DNA of 64,000 nt from Grimontia hollisae CIP 101886 (GTDB taxonomy: Bacteria > Pseudomonadota > Gammaproteobacteria > Enterobacterales > Vibrionaceae). The stretch is from positions 372,001-436,000 of the forward strand of contig NZ_ADAQ01000012.1 in NCBI RefSeq assembly GCF_000176515.1, in the 5' to 3' direction. Position numbers and translations under genes: made by a program. Of this stretch, positions 1-8,868 are shown piece by piece. Under the pieces are notes generated by a model. That model was given only the letters and a program-made list of their open reading frames with translations, was not told where the DNA came from and did no database searches. Numbering within the stretch: position 1 is the stretch's first letter; each line of letters begins with the position of its first letter.

Positions 1-120
1 GCCAAGATCATCCTTGATAAAGATAAAACAATGACATTGGAGGAAATATTTATTTTATCTGCTGGTGTGGAAAATGAAGTGCTAATCCACAAAAACAATA
101 AATGGAGCGAAAATGAATAA
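1..120 (+). CDS. C-terminal end of an unidentified protein
   Basis: An open frame enters from the left edge and stops at TAA 118-120, giving the last 39 residues of a protein whose start lies outside the window. The tail is rich in Lys, Asn and Glu and has no motif I recognise. It is followed by a hairpin with a T-run, which fits the real 3' end of a gene. I cannot assign a function from this fragment. Confidence 0.55.
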   Translation, partial: AKIILDKDKTMTLEEIFILSAGVENEVLIHKNNKWSENE

Positions 121-170
121 TATTTTCACTTAAACTATCGCATTGATAATATCGGTTTATCTCCTATAAC

Positions 171-205
171 AAAAAAGGGATGCGGATGTATCCGCCTCCC
201 TTTTT
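171..205. terminator. Bidirectional rho-independent terminator
   Basis: An A-run, a stem of GGGA and GCGGA paired with TCCGC and TCCC around a TGTA loop (one mismatch), then a T-run. It lies between the end of the left-edge gene and the end of the convergent phoX gene, so it can serve both. Confidence 0.8.
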
Positions 206-227
206 AATCTTTAATCTGCACAGTAAG

Positions 228-2114
228 TTATGTACCGATCACACCACCGTCTTTGCGGGTAATGCGCATAACTGTTGAGCGTGGGATTGAATCACCGCCG
301 TCTGGGAAGTGAGAAGGTGCCAGATCTTCACCTGGATGCTGAATACCTACAAACATGGTCTTGTAATCTGGCGAGAACGTCAGGCCGGTAATTTCACAGG
401 CGATTGGGCCGGTCAGGAAACGACGGATTTCACCGGTTTTCGGGTCGGCGCAGAGCATCTGGTTGTTACCCATCCCTTCGAAATTGCCTTCGTTTGAGTA
501 GTTACCGTCAGTAAGAATCCACAGGCGGCCGGCACCATCAAAACCGAGGCCATCTGGGCTGTTGAACATATTGTCTTTGTTGATGTTTGGTGTACCTGCC
601 ATCAATCCTTCCTGAACGTCAGGGTTACCGGCCATCACAAAGAGATCCCACTTGAACGTTGATGCTGTATGGTCACCTCCCTGGGGTTCCCAGCGAATAA
701 TATGGCCATACGGGTTTTCTTTTCGGGGATTAGCCGCGTTGATTGGCTGGTTTTCTCTCACTCCCCGGTATTTATTGTTAGTCAGGGTGCAGAAGACGTG
801 TTTTTTATCCGGGTGGATGGCAACCCATTCAGGGCGATCCATTGTGGTGGCGCCAACCTGAGTTGCCGCTTCACGGGCAAAGATCAATACTTCTGCCTGA
901 TTGTTGAAGCCGTTATCCGGTGTGAGGCCGTTTTTACCAAAAGTCAACTCAAGCCATTCGCCTTTGCCTTTCAGTTCACCGTCTTTACCTTCAAATTTGG
1001 CGACATAAAGCGTTCCTTCTTCTAGAAGATCGCGGTTTGAAGCGTGGACTCCTGGCTTGTATTTATTTTTGGACACAAACTTATACAAGTGCTCGCCACG
1101 TTCATCATCGCCCAAGTACACCACTACATGACCGTCTTTGTTGATGGTAAGTGCTGCATTTTCGTGTTTGAAACGACCGAGTGCAGAACGTTTTTTCGGC
1201 GTCGAAGTGGGATCCATCGGATCGATTTCGACAACCCAACCAAAGCGGTGCGGCTCGTGAGGGTTTTTCGCGACATCAAAACGTTCATCATGTTTCCACC
1301 AGTCATAGCCCCAGTCTTTGTCTTGAATGCCATAACGTTTGTAGGTTGGCCCCAGATCAACGTTTTCAGAGGTGGCGAAGTAACCATTGAAGTTTTCTTC
1401 ACAGGTTAAGTAAGTGCCCCATGGGGTCTGACCATTTGCACAGTTGTTGAAGGTGCCCAGAATCTTGGTACCGGTTGGGTCTGCGTGGGTTTTCAGCAGA
1501 TCACTGCCACGTGCAGGGCCTGTCATCTCCATGGGTGTATAAGCTGTAATTTTACGGTTCAGGCGACCTTGGGTATTGACTTGCCACTTACCGTCTTTTT
1601 TCATCAATTCAATGATAGAAACACCGTGTGCAGCCTGGCCCTTACGCACATCGTCCGCAGAGATATTTTTACCTTGATGGGGGTAGAGGTATTCAATGTT
1701 GGTGTACTCGTTGTTGGCAACCAGTACGGCCCGTTCATCAGACAATGGGAAGAAGGTCATGCCATCTGTGTTGTCGCCGTATTGCTTTTCCTGCGCGTAG
1801 GAATCGTTGGATTGACTGAACTTGGGAGAGTCAGGAAATAGCGCATCACCCCAGGAAATGAGTTTTTCTGCTACATATCCTTCCGGAACAACCACGGTGT
1901 CACTTGTTGAAGCAGGAATGGCTTTAAATCCTATCAGCGCGCTCTTGTCCATCGTGTCAGCAACGGCTTTGGCCACAGGGCTTGCAGCGAAGAAGGCCAC
2001 TGAACCTGCGGCGCCGGCAGCACGAAGGAAATGGCGGCGATTCATCGCTGCATCGATAAAACGGTTGAACTCTGGCTCGTTGTCCAGTTGGCGTTGGTCA
2101 ATATGTTTGCTCAC
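228..2114 (-). CDS. phoX: PhoX-family alkaline phosphatase (DUF839), Tat-exported
   Basis: A 628-residue protein of the PhoX/DUF839 family, calcium- and iron-dependent phosphatases that release phosphate from organic monoesters in the periplasm or outside the cell. A twin-arginine signal is visible at residues 25-45 (NRRHFLRAAG followed by a hydrophobic Ala-rich stretch), so it is probably exported folded by Tat. The conserved family block GTYLTCEENFNGYF holds the cysteine that in characterised PhoX ligates iron. The length is normal for the family. It stands alone between a terminator and a divergent cytochrome gene. I see no certain Pho box upstream. The family assignment is firm; activity on a particular substrate is inferred. 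Confidence 0.9.
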   Translation of the reverse strand: MSKHIDQRQLDNEPEFNRFIDAAMNRRHFLRAAGAAGSVAFFAASPVAKAVADTMDKSALIGFKAIPASTSDTVVVPEGYVAEKLISWGDALFPDSPKFSQSNDSYAQEKQYGDNTDGMTFFPLSDERAVLVANNEYTNIEYLYPHQGKNISADDVRKGQAAHGVSIIELMKKDGKWQVNTQGRLNRKITAYTPMEMTGPARGSDLLKTHADPTGTKILGTFNNCANGQTPWGTYLTCEENFNGYFATSENVDLGPTYKRYGIQDKDWGYDWWKHDERFDVAKNPHEPHRFGWVVEIDPMDPTSTPKKRSALGRFKHENAALTINKDGHVVVYLGDDERGEHLYKFVSKNKYKPGVHASNRDLLEEGTLYVAKFEGKDGELKGKGEWLELTFGKNGLTPDNGFNNQAEVLIFAREAATQVGATTMDRPEWVAIHPDKKHVFCTLTNNKYRGVRENQPINAANPRKENPYGHIIRWEPQGGDHTASTFKWDLFVMAGNPDVQEGLMAGTPNINKDNMFNSPDGLGFDGAGRLWILTDGNYSNEGNFEGMGNNQMLCADPKTGEIRRFLTGPIACEITGLTFSPDYKTMFVGIQHPGEDLAPSHFPDGGDSIPRSTVMRITRKDGGVIGT

Positions 2115-2375
2115 AATGACTCCCTTTCCAAATAATTATTAAAAGTTAGTGCCGTTTAGTGTTGGGACGGATTTTGGTGTTGGTTTGTTACTTATTTATG
2201 AAGCATTAATGAAGAGTCAATGTCATGACAGCGAGGCATAGAGTATGTAATTGCTGGTTTTATATGAGCTTTTATGCATTTTAACGGCAGAGCACGATCA
2301 GGTTTGATCCGGCGCAATGCCATTTGGCAGGAAAATATGCATGTTGAATGCAACATATTGTTTAGGAATACATTG

Positions 2376-2702
2376 ATGCGGAACTATCTGATCATAGTGA
2401 GTTTAAGTTTGATGTCTGCGGCATCCTTGGCGATGGAAGGCGATCCGGTTTTGGGACAGCAGAAAGCATATACGTGCCAATTTTGTCATGGTGAAACAGG
2501 TTATACGCCAAAAATGGATTATCCCCATATCAACGGGCAAAATGCGGGTTATCTTTACAACGCAATGAAAGCGTACCAGCTCGGTGAACGTGCCGGGGCG
2601 ATGGGCAAGATGATGCGGCAACAAATGAGTGTTTTGAGTGATCAGGATATGAAAGACATTGCGGCTTTTTATGCCAGCCAAAAACCGGGCAAGCCAGAGT
2701 AA
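2376..2702 (+). CDS. Small periplasmic class I cytochrome c
   Basis: A 108-residue secreted protein with an N-terminal signal peptide (residues 1-19, cleavage after SLA) and one haem-binding motif CQFCH (C34, C37, H38). A Met-rich stretch near residue 80 (MGKMMRQQM) can supply the distal haem ligand. Size and layout resemble cytochrome c553/c4 half domains that carry electrons in the periplasm. The frame is open further upstream, but the ATG at 2376 is chosen because it begins the signal peptide and has a TAGGAA ribosome site just before it. The partner is unknown; the divergent neighbour is phoX, and yaiI follows on the same strand 61 bases later. Confidence 0.82.
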   Translation: MRNYLIIVSLSLMSAASLAMEGDPVLGQQKAYTCQFCHGETGYTPKMDYPHINGQNAGYLYNAMKAYQLGERAGAMGKMMRQQMSVLSDQDMKDIAAFYASQKPGKPE

Positions 2703-2763
2703 GTATTTGCGGTAGACTGACCTCGCTGATATTGTTCAGGAAAATAAGAATCAGGAAAGAAAT

Positions 2764-3216
2764 ATGCCAACGATCTGGGTAGATGCCGATGCTTGCCCAA
2801 CCGTAATCAAAGAAGTGCTGTATCGTGCCGCTGATCGCACCCAAACCGAATGTGTTTTGGTGGCAAACCAGCCTCTTCGAACGCCGCCATCCCGTTTTAT
2901 CCGAAGCTTGCAGGTCGAGAAAGGGTTTGACGTTGCGGACAACGAAATCGTTAAACGCGTTGAAAAAGGCGATTTAGTGGTCACAGCAGATATTCCCCTG
3001 GCTTCTGAGGTTATTGAGAAAGCGGCAGTTGCCCTCAATCCCCGTGGCGAGCTATACACGCCAGAGAATATTCGACAGCGCCTGAATATGCGGGATTTTA
3101 TGGATACCCTACGTTCGAGTGGTGTTCAGACCGGTGGGCCAGCAGCGCTCAATCAACAGGACAGACAGAAATTTGCTAACGAACTGGATAAGTTCTTACA
3201 ACGTGCCAAACGTTGA
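2764..3216 (+). CDS. yaiI: YaiI/YqxD family protein (UPF0178, DUF188)
   Basis: A 150-residue protein beginning [12 protein letters not shown], the signature start of the UPF0178/DUF188 family. These small cytosolic proteins have a PIN-like fold with conserved acidic residues; here Asp7, Asp9 and the later TADIPLA block are present. The biological role is unknown. The length matches the family and AGGAAAGAA precedes the ATG as ribosome site. It may be cotranscribed with the cytochrome gene upstream. It ends 18 bases before the convergent gene at 3235. Confidence 0.9.
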   Translation: MPTIWVDADACPTVIKEVLYRAADRTQTECVLVANQPLRTPPSRFIRSLQVEKGFDVADNEIVKRVEKGDLVVTADIPLASEVIEKAAVALNPRGELYTPENIRQRLNMRDFMDTLRSSGVQTGGPAALNQQDRQKFANELDKFLQRAKR

Positions 3217-3234
3217 TTAAGCGACGGATTGGGT

Positions 3235-3738
3235 TTAATCGTAGTGTTGAAGGAAAGGCGTAATGTGGCTGTTGTAGGTCAGTGCTTTGATAGCACTGTG
3301 ATTGTTAATAAGCCACTCCGCCTTGTTGACATTGCCGATACCGATAATCGCTTGAACCAAGAGTTTAAAGTCCCGGAGCCAGCGTGATTTCTGGTCCTCG
3401 CTCCAGTCATTGCGGTAGATTTCATGGTAGTGCTCAACCCACCAATAAGCGCCACGAATAAATGCGGCAATGACGATGGTAGCTGGCTCAATGTGTTCGT
3501 CCTTTCCATCAATAGCGTATTCGTCTGACAAGGGCTGCCCCTGTGAGAAGGCCGCATAGTTTTTACAGTATTTGTACAGTGCCAGTTGCAGCGCTGATGC
3601 AGAATCACAATGCTCAAGTGGCAAGGTTGTGATGGGAAGGTGCTTTTTGTTGCTTCGAAAAAGCTCGATGCTGCGTTTACCCGGTAAAAGTCTTTCAATA
3701 ACAAAAAACAAATCGATACTGATGAGTTGATTGCTCAA
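3235..3738 (-). CDS. Hypothetical protein, 167 aa
   Basis: I do not recognise this protein. It has no signal peptide or obvious membrane segment, is rich in aromatic residues, and has a Trp/His/Tyr-rich stretch around residues 98-112 (GAYWWVEHYHEIYRNDW) followed by a helical RWLRDFKLLVQAI segment. It is convergent with yaiI and has its own long upstream region. Normal codon use and an uninterrupted frame support it as a real gene. No function is claimed. Confidence 0.7.
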   Translation of the reverse strand: MSNQLISIDLFFVIERLLPGKRSIELFRSNKKHLPITTLPLEHCDSASALQLALYKYCKNYAAFSQGQPLSDEYAIDGKDEHIEPATIVIAAFIRGAYWWVEHYHEIYRNDWSEDQKSRWLRDFKLLVQAIIGIGNVNKAEWLINNHSAIKALTYNSHITPFLQHYD

Positions 3739-4207
3739 TGTGGTTTCCTTGTATCTGTCTCAGCGGCAGGTGCTGGCAACGATTTGATTTACATCGAAGC
3801 ATACCCCCTCAATACTTAAAACGGAATCAATTTAGGCCGAAGTCGTGCTCTGAGATGAGTTGGATACCGTGTCAGCGGAAATGGGGAAAGAGCATAAGCT
3901 TTTTTTCGCTGTAGGGAGAAAGCAAAAACCCCGCATGGCGGGGTTTTCACTTTTTCAGCAAGCAAAGATGACTTTGTTTTTGTTTGTATGCAGTGAATAT
4001 AGCGTCGCCGATTCTGACTGTCTATGAGATAAAACAGCTTTGTTTTAGCTTGGGTTACGTATCACCTAACCGTTGTAATGAATTTTATTGCATAAATTTC
4101 TTGGTGAGCCATTTCTAAATTTACGCTTAATTCTCAGCAAAAAAACAAATTTGAGCCTAAGTCGGTAGGTTTACATTTTGCATTGGCTTTGCCACATCAA
4201 CATGCTG
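3739..4207. other. Gene-free interval with an orphan terminator
   Basis: About 470 bases between the divergently placed start of the 3235-3738 gene and the end of the sugar dehydrogenase gene. No credible protein frame is present. It contains a strong terminator-like hairpin at 3924-3955 that belongs to no neighbouring gene, which is why a small RNA is considered among the findings. From about 4040 onward the sequence becomes AT-rich. Confidence 0.5.
3924..3955. terminator. Orphan rho-independent terminator
   Basis: A perfect AAAACCCCGC / GCGGGGTTTT stem with a short loop, followed on the plus strand by CAC and a T-run; on the minus strand the stem is also followed by Ts. No annotated gene ends here. 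Confidence 0.75.
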
Positions 4208-5338
4208 CTACTTCTCAACCGTCAGTCTCAGTAACTCACCGTTGGAAGAGTCGGTAAGCAGAAAAATATCGCCATCGGGTGACTCAACAACGTCCCTGAT
4301 ACGGCCATATTGATTGTCCAGCAGGCGTTCTTCCTCGATCACTTTCCCGTTTTCCATATCAAGCCGGACAAGCAGGCCAAATTTCAGTGACCCCAACAAT
4401 ATGTCTCCCTGCCAATGGTGGAACTGTTGTCCGGAAATCATTTCCATACCAGATGGCGCGATAGAAGGCACCCAGTAGTGGACAGGTTGTTCCATGCCAA
4501 CCAGCTCGGTTCCGATGCCTATCTGGCTGCCGGTGCCATAATTTACACCGTATGTGATGGTCGGCCAGCCGTAGTTGGCACCTGCTGTCACCATATTGAG
4601 TTCATCCCCACCTTGGGGGCCATGTTCATGGGTCCAGAGGGTTTGGCCGTCGTTATCCAGTGTCATGCCCTGAATATTGCGGTGTCCGTAAGCGTAGATT
4701 TCCGGCAACGCATTTTTGTCGCTGACAAAAGGATTATCATTGGGAACAGAGCCATCAAGGTTCAGCCTCACCAATGTGCCCACATGGGCGTTGTTTTGTT
4801 GGGCTTTATCGCGGTTTCCCCGATCACCTAATGCGATATAAAGATGCTTATCTGTTGTCAGCAACCTGCCGCCATAGTGCCGGCCACCGGCCAGCTTAGG
4901 GGTTTGAGAGAAAATCGTCGTGATATTGGAAAGTTGGTTCCCGGAAAGGGTGGCGGAGGCCACAGCGGTGCCAGATTTTCTGAATGGCCCTTTTTCGGCA
5001 AATGCGAGATAAATGCGCTTGGACTGTACAAAGTCCGGTGAAAGTGCAAGTCCCAGCAAGCCACCTTGTCCCCGGTAGACCAGTCCTTCCGGTAACCCTT
5101 GTACTGCCGTTTTGTCCCCATTGGTACCGATGCGCTTCAAACCGCCATTTCGCTCGGAGACCAATATATCGCCATCCGGCAAAAACACGAGTGACCACGG
5201 ATGATTCAAGCCAGAAGCCACGGTTTCCACCGTGAAGGCATGTTTTTCTGAGGTCATTGCCTCCCTGGCGATGGCCGGGAACCATAATGCAATAAGAAAA
5301 CTTGCAGTAAGTGCTGCTAACGTTGTTTTCATCTTCAT
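4208..5338 (-). CDS. yliI: PQQ-dependent aldose sugar dehydrogenase, YliI/Asd type
   Basis: A 376-residue secreted protein of the glucose/sorbosone dehydrogenase family, a six-bladed beta-propeller that oxidises aldoses with PQQ in the periplasm. Residues 1-24 form a signal peptide ending AIA. Family blocks are clear: GLNHPWSLVFLPDGDILVSER near the N-terminus, a central GDRGNRDKAQ, then YGHRNIQG and HEHGPQGGDELN, which in the family surround PQQ and calcium ligands. The length is normal. The ATG at 5338 follows an AGGAAC site. No PQQ synthesis genes are in the window. It stands alone. The precise substrate is inferred. Confidence 0.88.
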   Translation of the reverse strand: MKMKTTLAALTASFLIALWFPAIAREAMTSEKHAFTVETVASGLNHPWSLVFLPDGDILVSERNGGLKRIGTNGDKTAVQGLPEGLVYRGQGGLLGLALSPDFVQSKRIYLAFAEKGPFRKSGTAVASATLSGNQLSNITTIFSQTPKLAGGRHYGGRLLTTDKHLYIALGDRGNRDKAQQNNAHVGTLVRLNLDGSVPNDNPFVSDKNALPEIYAYGHRNIQGMTLDNDGQTLWTHEHGPQGGDELNMVTAGANYGWPTITYGVNYGTGSQIGIGTELVGMEQPVHYWVPSIAPSGMEMISGQQFHHWQGDILLGSLKFGLLVRLDMENGKVIEEERLLDNQYGRIRDVVESPDGDIFLLTDSSNGELLRLTVEK

Positions 5339-5464
5339 TGTTGCGTCCGGTTCCTAACTACTTACTTGTTGCTGAGAGAGTCACCCAAAACTCGCACTGT
5401 TGTTACCAACAGTGTAAATCGTGATTACCCGTAGCGCATACGTTGAGTGTATATACGGCTGGGA

Positions 5465-5701
5465 CTAGGTGCTGATTTGCTGGTAGATTTCATCCTTGAG
5501 CTGCACACGACGCAGTTTTAAGTTTCGGAAGTTGTCATCATCAGTGGGGATTCTTGCCATTTCCAGACCGCGGATTTTGTGGTCAAGGTGATGGTATTCG
5601 TCGACGAGTTGGCAAAAGGCTTTATCCGCCATTTTCATTTCGTGGATTTTGTCTTTGTATTCAGGGAACTCGAACATGAGTGCGTGGTTTTCACCGTGCA
5701 T
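5465..5701 (-). CDS. YdcH family protein (DUF465)
   Basis: A 78-residue cytosolic protein starting MHGENHALMFEFPEYKDKI. The pattern of a short acidic head and then a long charged coiled-coil with LVDEYHHLDHKIRGLE and a C-terminal LKDEIYQQI is that of the YdcH/DUF465 family, whose role is unknown. The frame extends 37 codons further upstream, but that extension lacks family similarity; the start at 5701 is preceded by a perfect AGGAGG at 5705-5712. It is a single-gene unit. Confidence 0.85.
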   Translation of the reverse strand: MHGENHALMFEFPEYKDKIHEMKMADKAFCQLVDEYHHLDHKIRGLEMARIPTDDDNFRNLKLRRVQLKDEIYQQIST

Positions 5702-5972
5702 ATAACCTCCTGTAGTGGGACCTGCGAGCCACAGGGTCGCCGCCGATTCTCCGTAAAAGCCCTTGCTGGACTTATCGTCAGTGCGCGTGGGGACAGGTGA
5801 TAAGAATGTCACACCACACGTTGAGAATAGAAATTGAAGAGGAGGGATTCTAGTTTCAGGGCAACAGTTATTTATGAGTCTTAGGAATGGAACAGGGCTG
5901 GTAAAGATTCTTTCACATTATGCTGAAAGCGCCCAAGGCGCTTTCGTGCGCCTGAGCGGATGAGTAAAAGGT

Positions 5973-6236
5973 TTAACGCTTGTTTTTGATGGATGCCGTT
6001 TCTTTCTTCAGTAAAGTGATCTTTCCAAACCCTAATTTGTTGAAATAACTGTCGCGATGATTTTTCACGGCTTTGCCATCTGCCACGCTTTCCAGCTGGC
6101 GCTCCATGTTCAGAAAGTCAGTCAGGTCAATACCTTCTGCTTCTGCGGCGGCTTCATGAGGTGAGCGATGTTTTTGGTAAGAAAACGTCACCACCTTGGT
6201 TTCGCCTTTGTAGATGTATTGAAGTTGGCGTGACAT
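5973..6236 (-). CDS. DUF2960-like small protein
   Basis: An 87-residue soluble protein, start chosen at MSRQLQYIYKGETK because the four upstream codons (an alternative ATG at 6248) add nothing to the expected start. The block SPHEAAAEAEGIDLTDFLNMERQL resembles small proteins of the DUF2960 family known mainly from Vibrionaceae and relatives. The C-terminus is strongly basic (KNKR). Function unknown. It is in line with, but separate from, the PhoD-like gene upstream. Confidence 0.7.
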   Translation of the reverse strand: MSRQLQYIYKGETKVVTFSYQKHRSPHEAAAEAEGIDLTDFLNMERQLESVADGKAVKNHRDSYFNKLGFGKITLLKKETASIKNKR

Positions 6237-6316
6237 ATCAGTTCTCATTCGAAAGGAAAGGGGGCGGAGTATTTATCACCGCCTGTCGTAAGTCAATCAC
6301 CACAGTGTATTGCCTG

Positions 6317-8302
6317 TTATCGGGATACATCAACGTTGGCAAATTCCTCGTTGTTTTCGACGTCTTCGCAAGGATGAAAAGCGATACGTTTTCCACTGCC
6401 AGTAAGCAGGCCAATGTAATCCGGAGAACCATCACTGTTTAATTTGACTTCTCCGACAGCGCATTGATTCACCAACAGGCTTTTCGTACCATTATCAGGT
6501 CTTCTTCTTTCAATACGCATGCGTTTGCGTCGGGTAAAAAAGTTCAGTGGTGATTCGGGCCAGAACAGTTTTCGATCCAGCCATTCAAATACAGAGAGAA
6601 AAGGTTCGGGGAACTGGTTGCGAAAACCGCTGCACGTGATTTGCCAGATCCTTGGGCTGCTTTTACGAAAGCGCATACGGATATCATAAGCAAAGGAGTA
6701 GTGCACATCGCCTGAGAGGATCACGAAGTTTTTGGGCGTTTTGGGGTGCCTAAAGATATTGAGCAGTGCGTTGGCAGAGCCTGGGTGCGCCATCCAGTTT
6801 TCAGAGTCAGTGGCTAATGGATAGCCAAGGATGGTGACAATACGTTGAATGGTCTCGATAAGTTTCACCCCGAACATTGGCGCGGGAGAAACCACGACCA
6901 CCGCATCACTGTTGAACACATCATGCTGAAAGTCCATCAGCGATTCCCAGTCCATCAGCCCTGAGGGTTTGTTATAGCTGGACTCTGAGCGCCAACGTCG
7001 CGTGCGGGTGTCAATTACCACCACTTTTGGGGTAGTTGGAATGGTGTAATGCCAGTGCTCAAAGTGATGGATAACCTGGGTCATTTTGTCCAGCGATGCC
7101 GGATCACGGGCATTCAGGAATTGTTCTAAGGGTGTCCAGAAATCATCGGTAAAGGCATCGGGATCGTTCCCCCAGCCTTGACAAAAGAAGTACCCCATCA
7201 TGGCGTTAGTAATAATGCCCTGTGCAAACGGTTCATTATTCACCGCCCGTTCCCAGCCAACGGTCAGGTTAAAGTCGTCTGTTACATCGTGATCATCAAA
7301 GATCATGTAAACAGGGATGTGGGCAAATAACCGGCGGACATTGGGCAGTCCGGCACAAAAACGGGTGAGTGCAGCATGCTCCGTCATCCAACGTTGCTGC
7401 TTTTCTACAGGCAGTGAAGGCAGTGTCTCCGGTAAGGACAGGTGTTGCCAGAGTGCCGGAGACCACACAAGAAGGTACATGGCGACAAATTCATTGACGC
7501 TGATGAGATGGTTATCCGTGGTGCGTGAGCTGAAAACCGGCTCCGGTCTGGCCTTGCAAAGACGCTTTATCCATCCGTGGTTGATGGTGCTGTGGGGCAA
7601 CAGGTCAGTGCGGCCGTAAATCGGGGTTGTCTCTGGTTCGAGTTCACTGCACCGCGAAATACTGGCAGCTTCGAAGGTCTGGTCGTCCATTCCCAGTAAG
7701 GTGATGGTCTGACGGATGGCATACATCATAGGGCCGCAGACATCATCGGCATAGATCTGGTCGCCACTCATGATCAGCAAGTTGGCACGCCCTTCGACGG
7801 GTATCTGACTATAGTGTTTATCGAGCGCAGCTAATGCATCTTCACCGTGGTGATGAGGGTGACGGCATGATCCATGAGCAATATGTCCCGCTGTTGAAGG
7901 AATGATGAAGCTGACGCGGGTTTCGCCTGGGTACAGAAAATCTGCCAGCTCATTGAGCAGCGAAGTGCCATTGTCGGCAATGTCGTAGCGTAGCGGCACA
8001 TCTGTCTCAAACGCGGTATCGCTGCGAAACTGGGCCATGACGACATAGCAATGTTCCCCAAGCCTTACCTGCTTGTGTTGTTGAAACCCGTCAACAAAAA
8101 TGGGGGGATCCTGATCACTACGGTAGAGTTGAAACTCTGCCTGCAAAGGGGCAGATGTTACTGCCCACAAACAGATTTCATCCTGGGTAGTGCGTCTGAG
8201 CATTGGTCCTGCTAGAAAAACGGGTAACGCCACGGGCAACTCAATTTCATCCTCTATTTCCTTAACTGTACGTGGTCTTAGCCTGTTTTTGTAGCAGGGC
8301 AA
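6317..8302 (-). CDS. PhoD-like metallophosphatase
   Basis: A 661-residue protein with the calcineurin-like metallophosphoesterase motifs of PhoD-type enzymes in order: MSGDQIYADD (near residue 175), FDDHDVTDDFNLT (near 340), VVIDTRTRR, and LSGDVHYSFAYD (near 535). These supply the Asp, Asn and His metal ligands. There is no signal peptide or Tat motif, so unlike classic secreted PhoD it is probably cytosolic. The first in-frame start after a stop is TTG at 8302; another TTG at codon 22 has a purine-rich AAGGAAATAGAGG stretch upstream, so the true start is uncertain. The substrate is unknown; phosphodiesterase or phosphatase activity is inferred. Confidence 0.82.
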   Translation of the reverse strand: MPCYKNRLRPRTVKEIEDEIELPVALPVFLAGPMLRRTTQDEICLWAVTSAPLQAEFQLYRSDQDPPIFVDGFQQHKQVRLGEHCYVVMAQFRSDTAFETDVPLRYDIADNGTSLLNELADFLYPGETRVSFIIPSTAGHIAHGSCRHPHHHGEDALAALDKHYSQIPVEGRANLLIMSGDQIYADDVCGPMMYAIRQTITLLGMDDQTFEAASISRCSELEPETTPIYGRTDLLPHSTINHGWIKRLCKARPEPVFSSRTTDNHLISVNEFVAMYLLVWSPALWQHLSLPETLPSLPVEKQQRWMTEHAALTRFCAGLPNVRRLFAHIPVYMIFDDHDVTDDFNLTVGWERAVNNEPFAQGIITNAMMGYFFCQGWGNDPDAFTDDFWTPLEQFLNARDPASLDKMTQVIHHFEHWHYTIPTTPKVVVIDTRTRRWRSESSYNKPSGLMDWESLMDFQHDVFNSDAVVVVSPAPMFGVKLIETIQRIVTILGYPLATDSENWMAHPGSANALLNIFRHPKTPKNFVILSGDVHYSFAYDIRMRFRKSSPRIWQITCSGFRNQFPEPFLSVFEWLDRKLFWPESPLNFFTRRKRMRIERRRPDNGTKSLLVNQCAVGEVKLNSDGSPDYIGLLTGSGKRIAFHPCEDVENNEEFANVDVSR

Positions 8303-8544
8303 ACGTAAAGTCTTGCAAAGGAATCACTTTTGTTTGACACCCCTCCTCCGCAACTTACGGCTCATATTGGAAAGTGCGATTGTCTGCTTCGTCATCGTTT
8401 GGGGCCGTAACGCGTATACAGGCTGCTAGGCCAGAGTAAAATGGGACAAAATTGACTGGATGGAAAACATATCGTTAACAGTAAATGGCGTGGAAACGGA
8501 GTAAATAGGTGGGGTAGACAGCGAATAGGTTGCCAATTAGCCAC

Positions 8545-8580
8545 TTGACATCAATTTTAGTGTTTCATGCAAAATAGTGC
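8545..8580 (+). promoter_or_regulatory. Likely sigma-70 promoter for tRNA-Asn
   Basis: A consensus TTGACA at 8545-8550 is followed about 18 bases later by CAAAAT within an AT-rich stretch, about 60 bases upstream of the tRNA. The -35 is convincing, the -10 less so. Confidence 0.5.
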
Positions 8581-8637
8581 TTGCATGCCTCAGGCGGTTT
8601 GCCTAATATCACTCTCGTTCTCAGGAACACTGCCTAT

Positions 8638-8713
8638 TCCCCCTTAGTTCAGTCGGTAGAACGGCGGACTGTTAATCCGTATGTCGCTGGTTCAAGTCCA
8701 GCAGGGGGAGCCA
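8638..8713 (+). tRNA. tRNA-Asn (anticodon GTT)
   Basis: A 76-base cloverleaf. The acceptor stem TCCCCCT pairs with AGGGGGA, followed by the discriminator G and an encoded CCA. The D arm has AGTCGGTAGA, the anticodon stem GGCGG/CCGT frames the loop CTGTTAA with GTT at 8671-8673, and the T arm has GGTTCAAGTCC. It is a single gene with its own terminator. No attachment-site duplication or integrase lies next to it. Confidence 0.97.
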
Positions 8714-8720
8714 AATTCCG

Positions 8721-8749
8721 AAGCCTCGTCGAATGACGGGGCTTTTTTT
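8721..8749 (+). terminator. tRNA-Asn terminator
   Basis: AAGCCTCGTC, a GAAT loop, GACGGGGCTT and then seven Ts, starting eight bases after the tRNA CCA end. Confidence 0.9.
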
Positions 8750-8868
8750 CGTCTGTTGTTTGGCGCTTCCTGTGTTATTTCTACTTCCTTTTTGCCTGAA
8801 TTAGACCCTCCAAAACGAAAAATGCCCGCATTTCGCGGGCAAACGTAGCATTACATCTGTTTACTTTG

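Noticed and set aside
1124-1402. Minus-strand frame of 92 codons inside phoX
   Set aside because: Lies wholly within the phoX coding region in another frame; a shadow.
8638-8750. Genomic island attachment at tRNA-Asn
   Set aside because: No integrase, no repeated tRNA 3' end and no change of composition follow it within the next genes.
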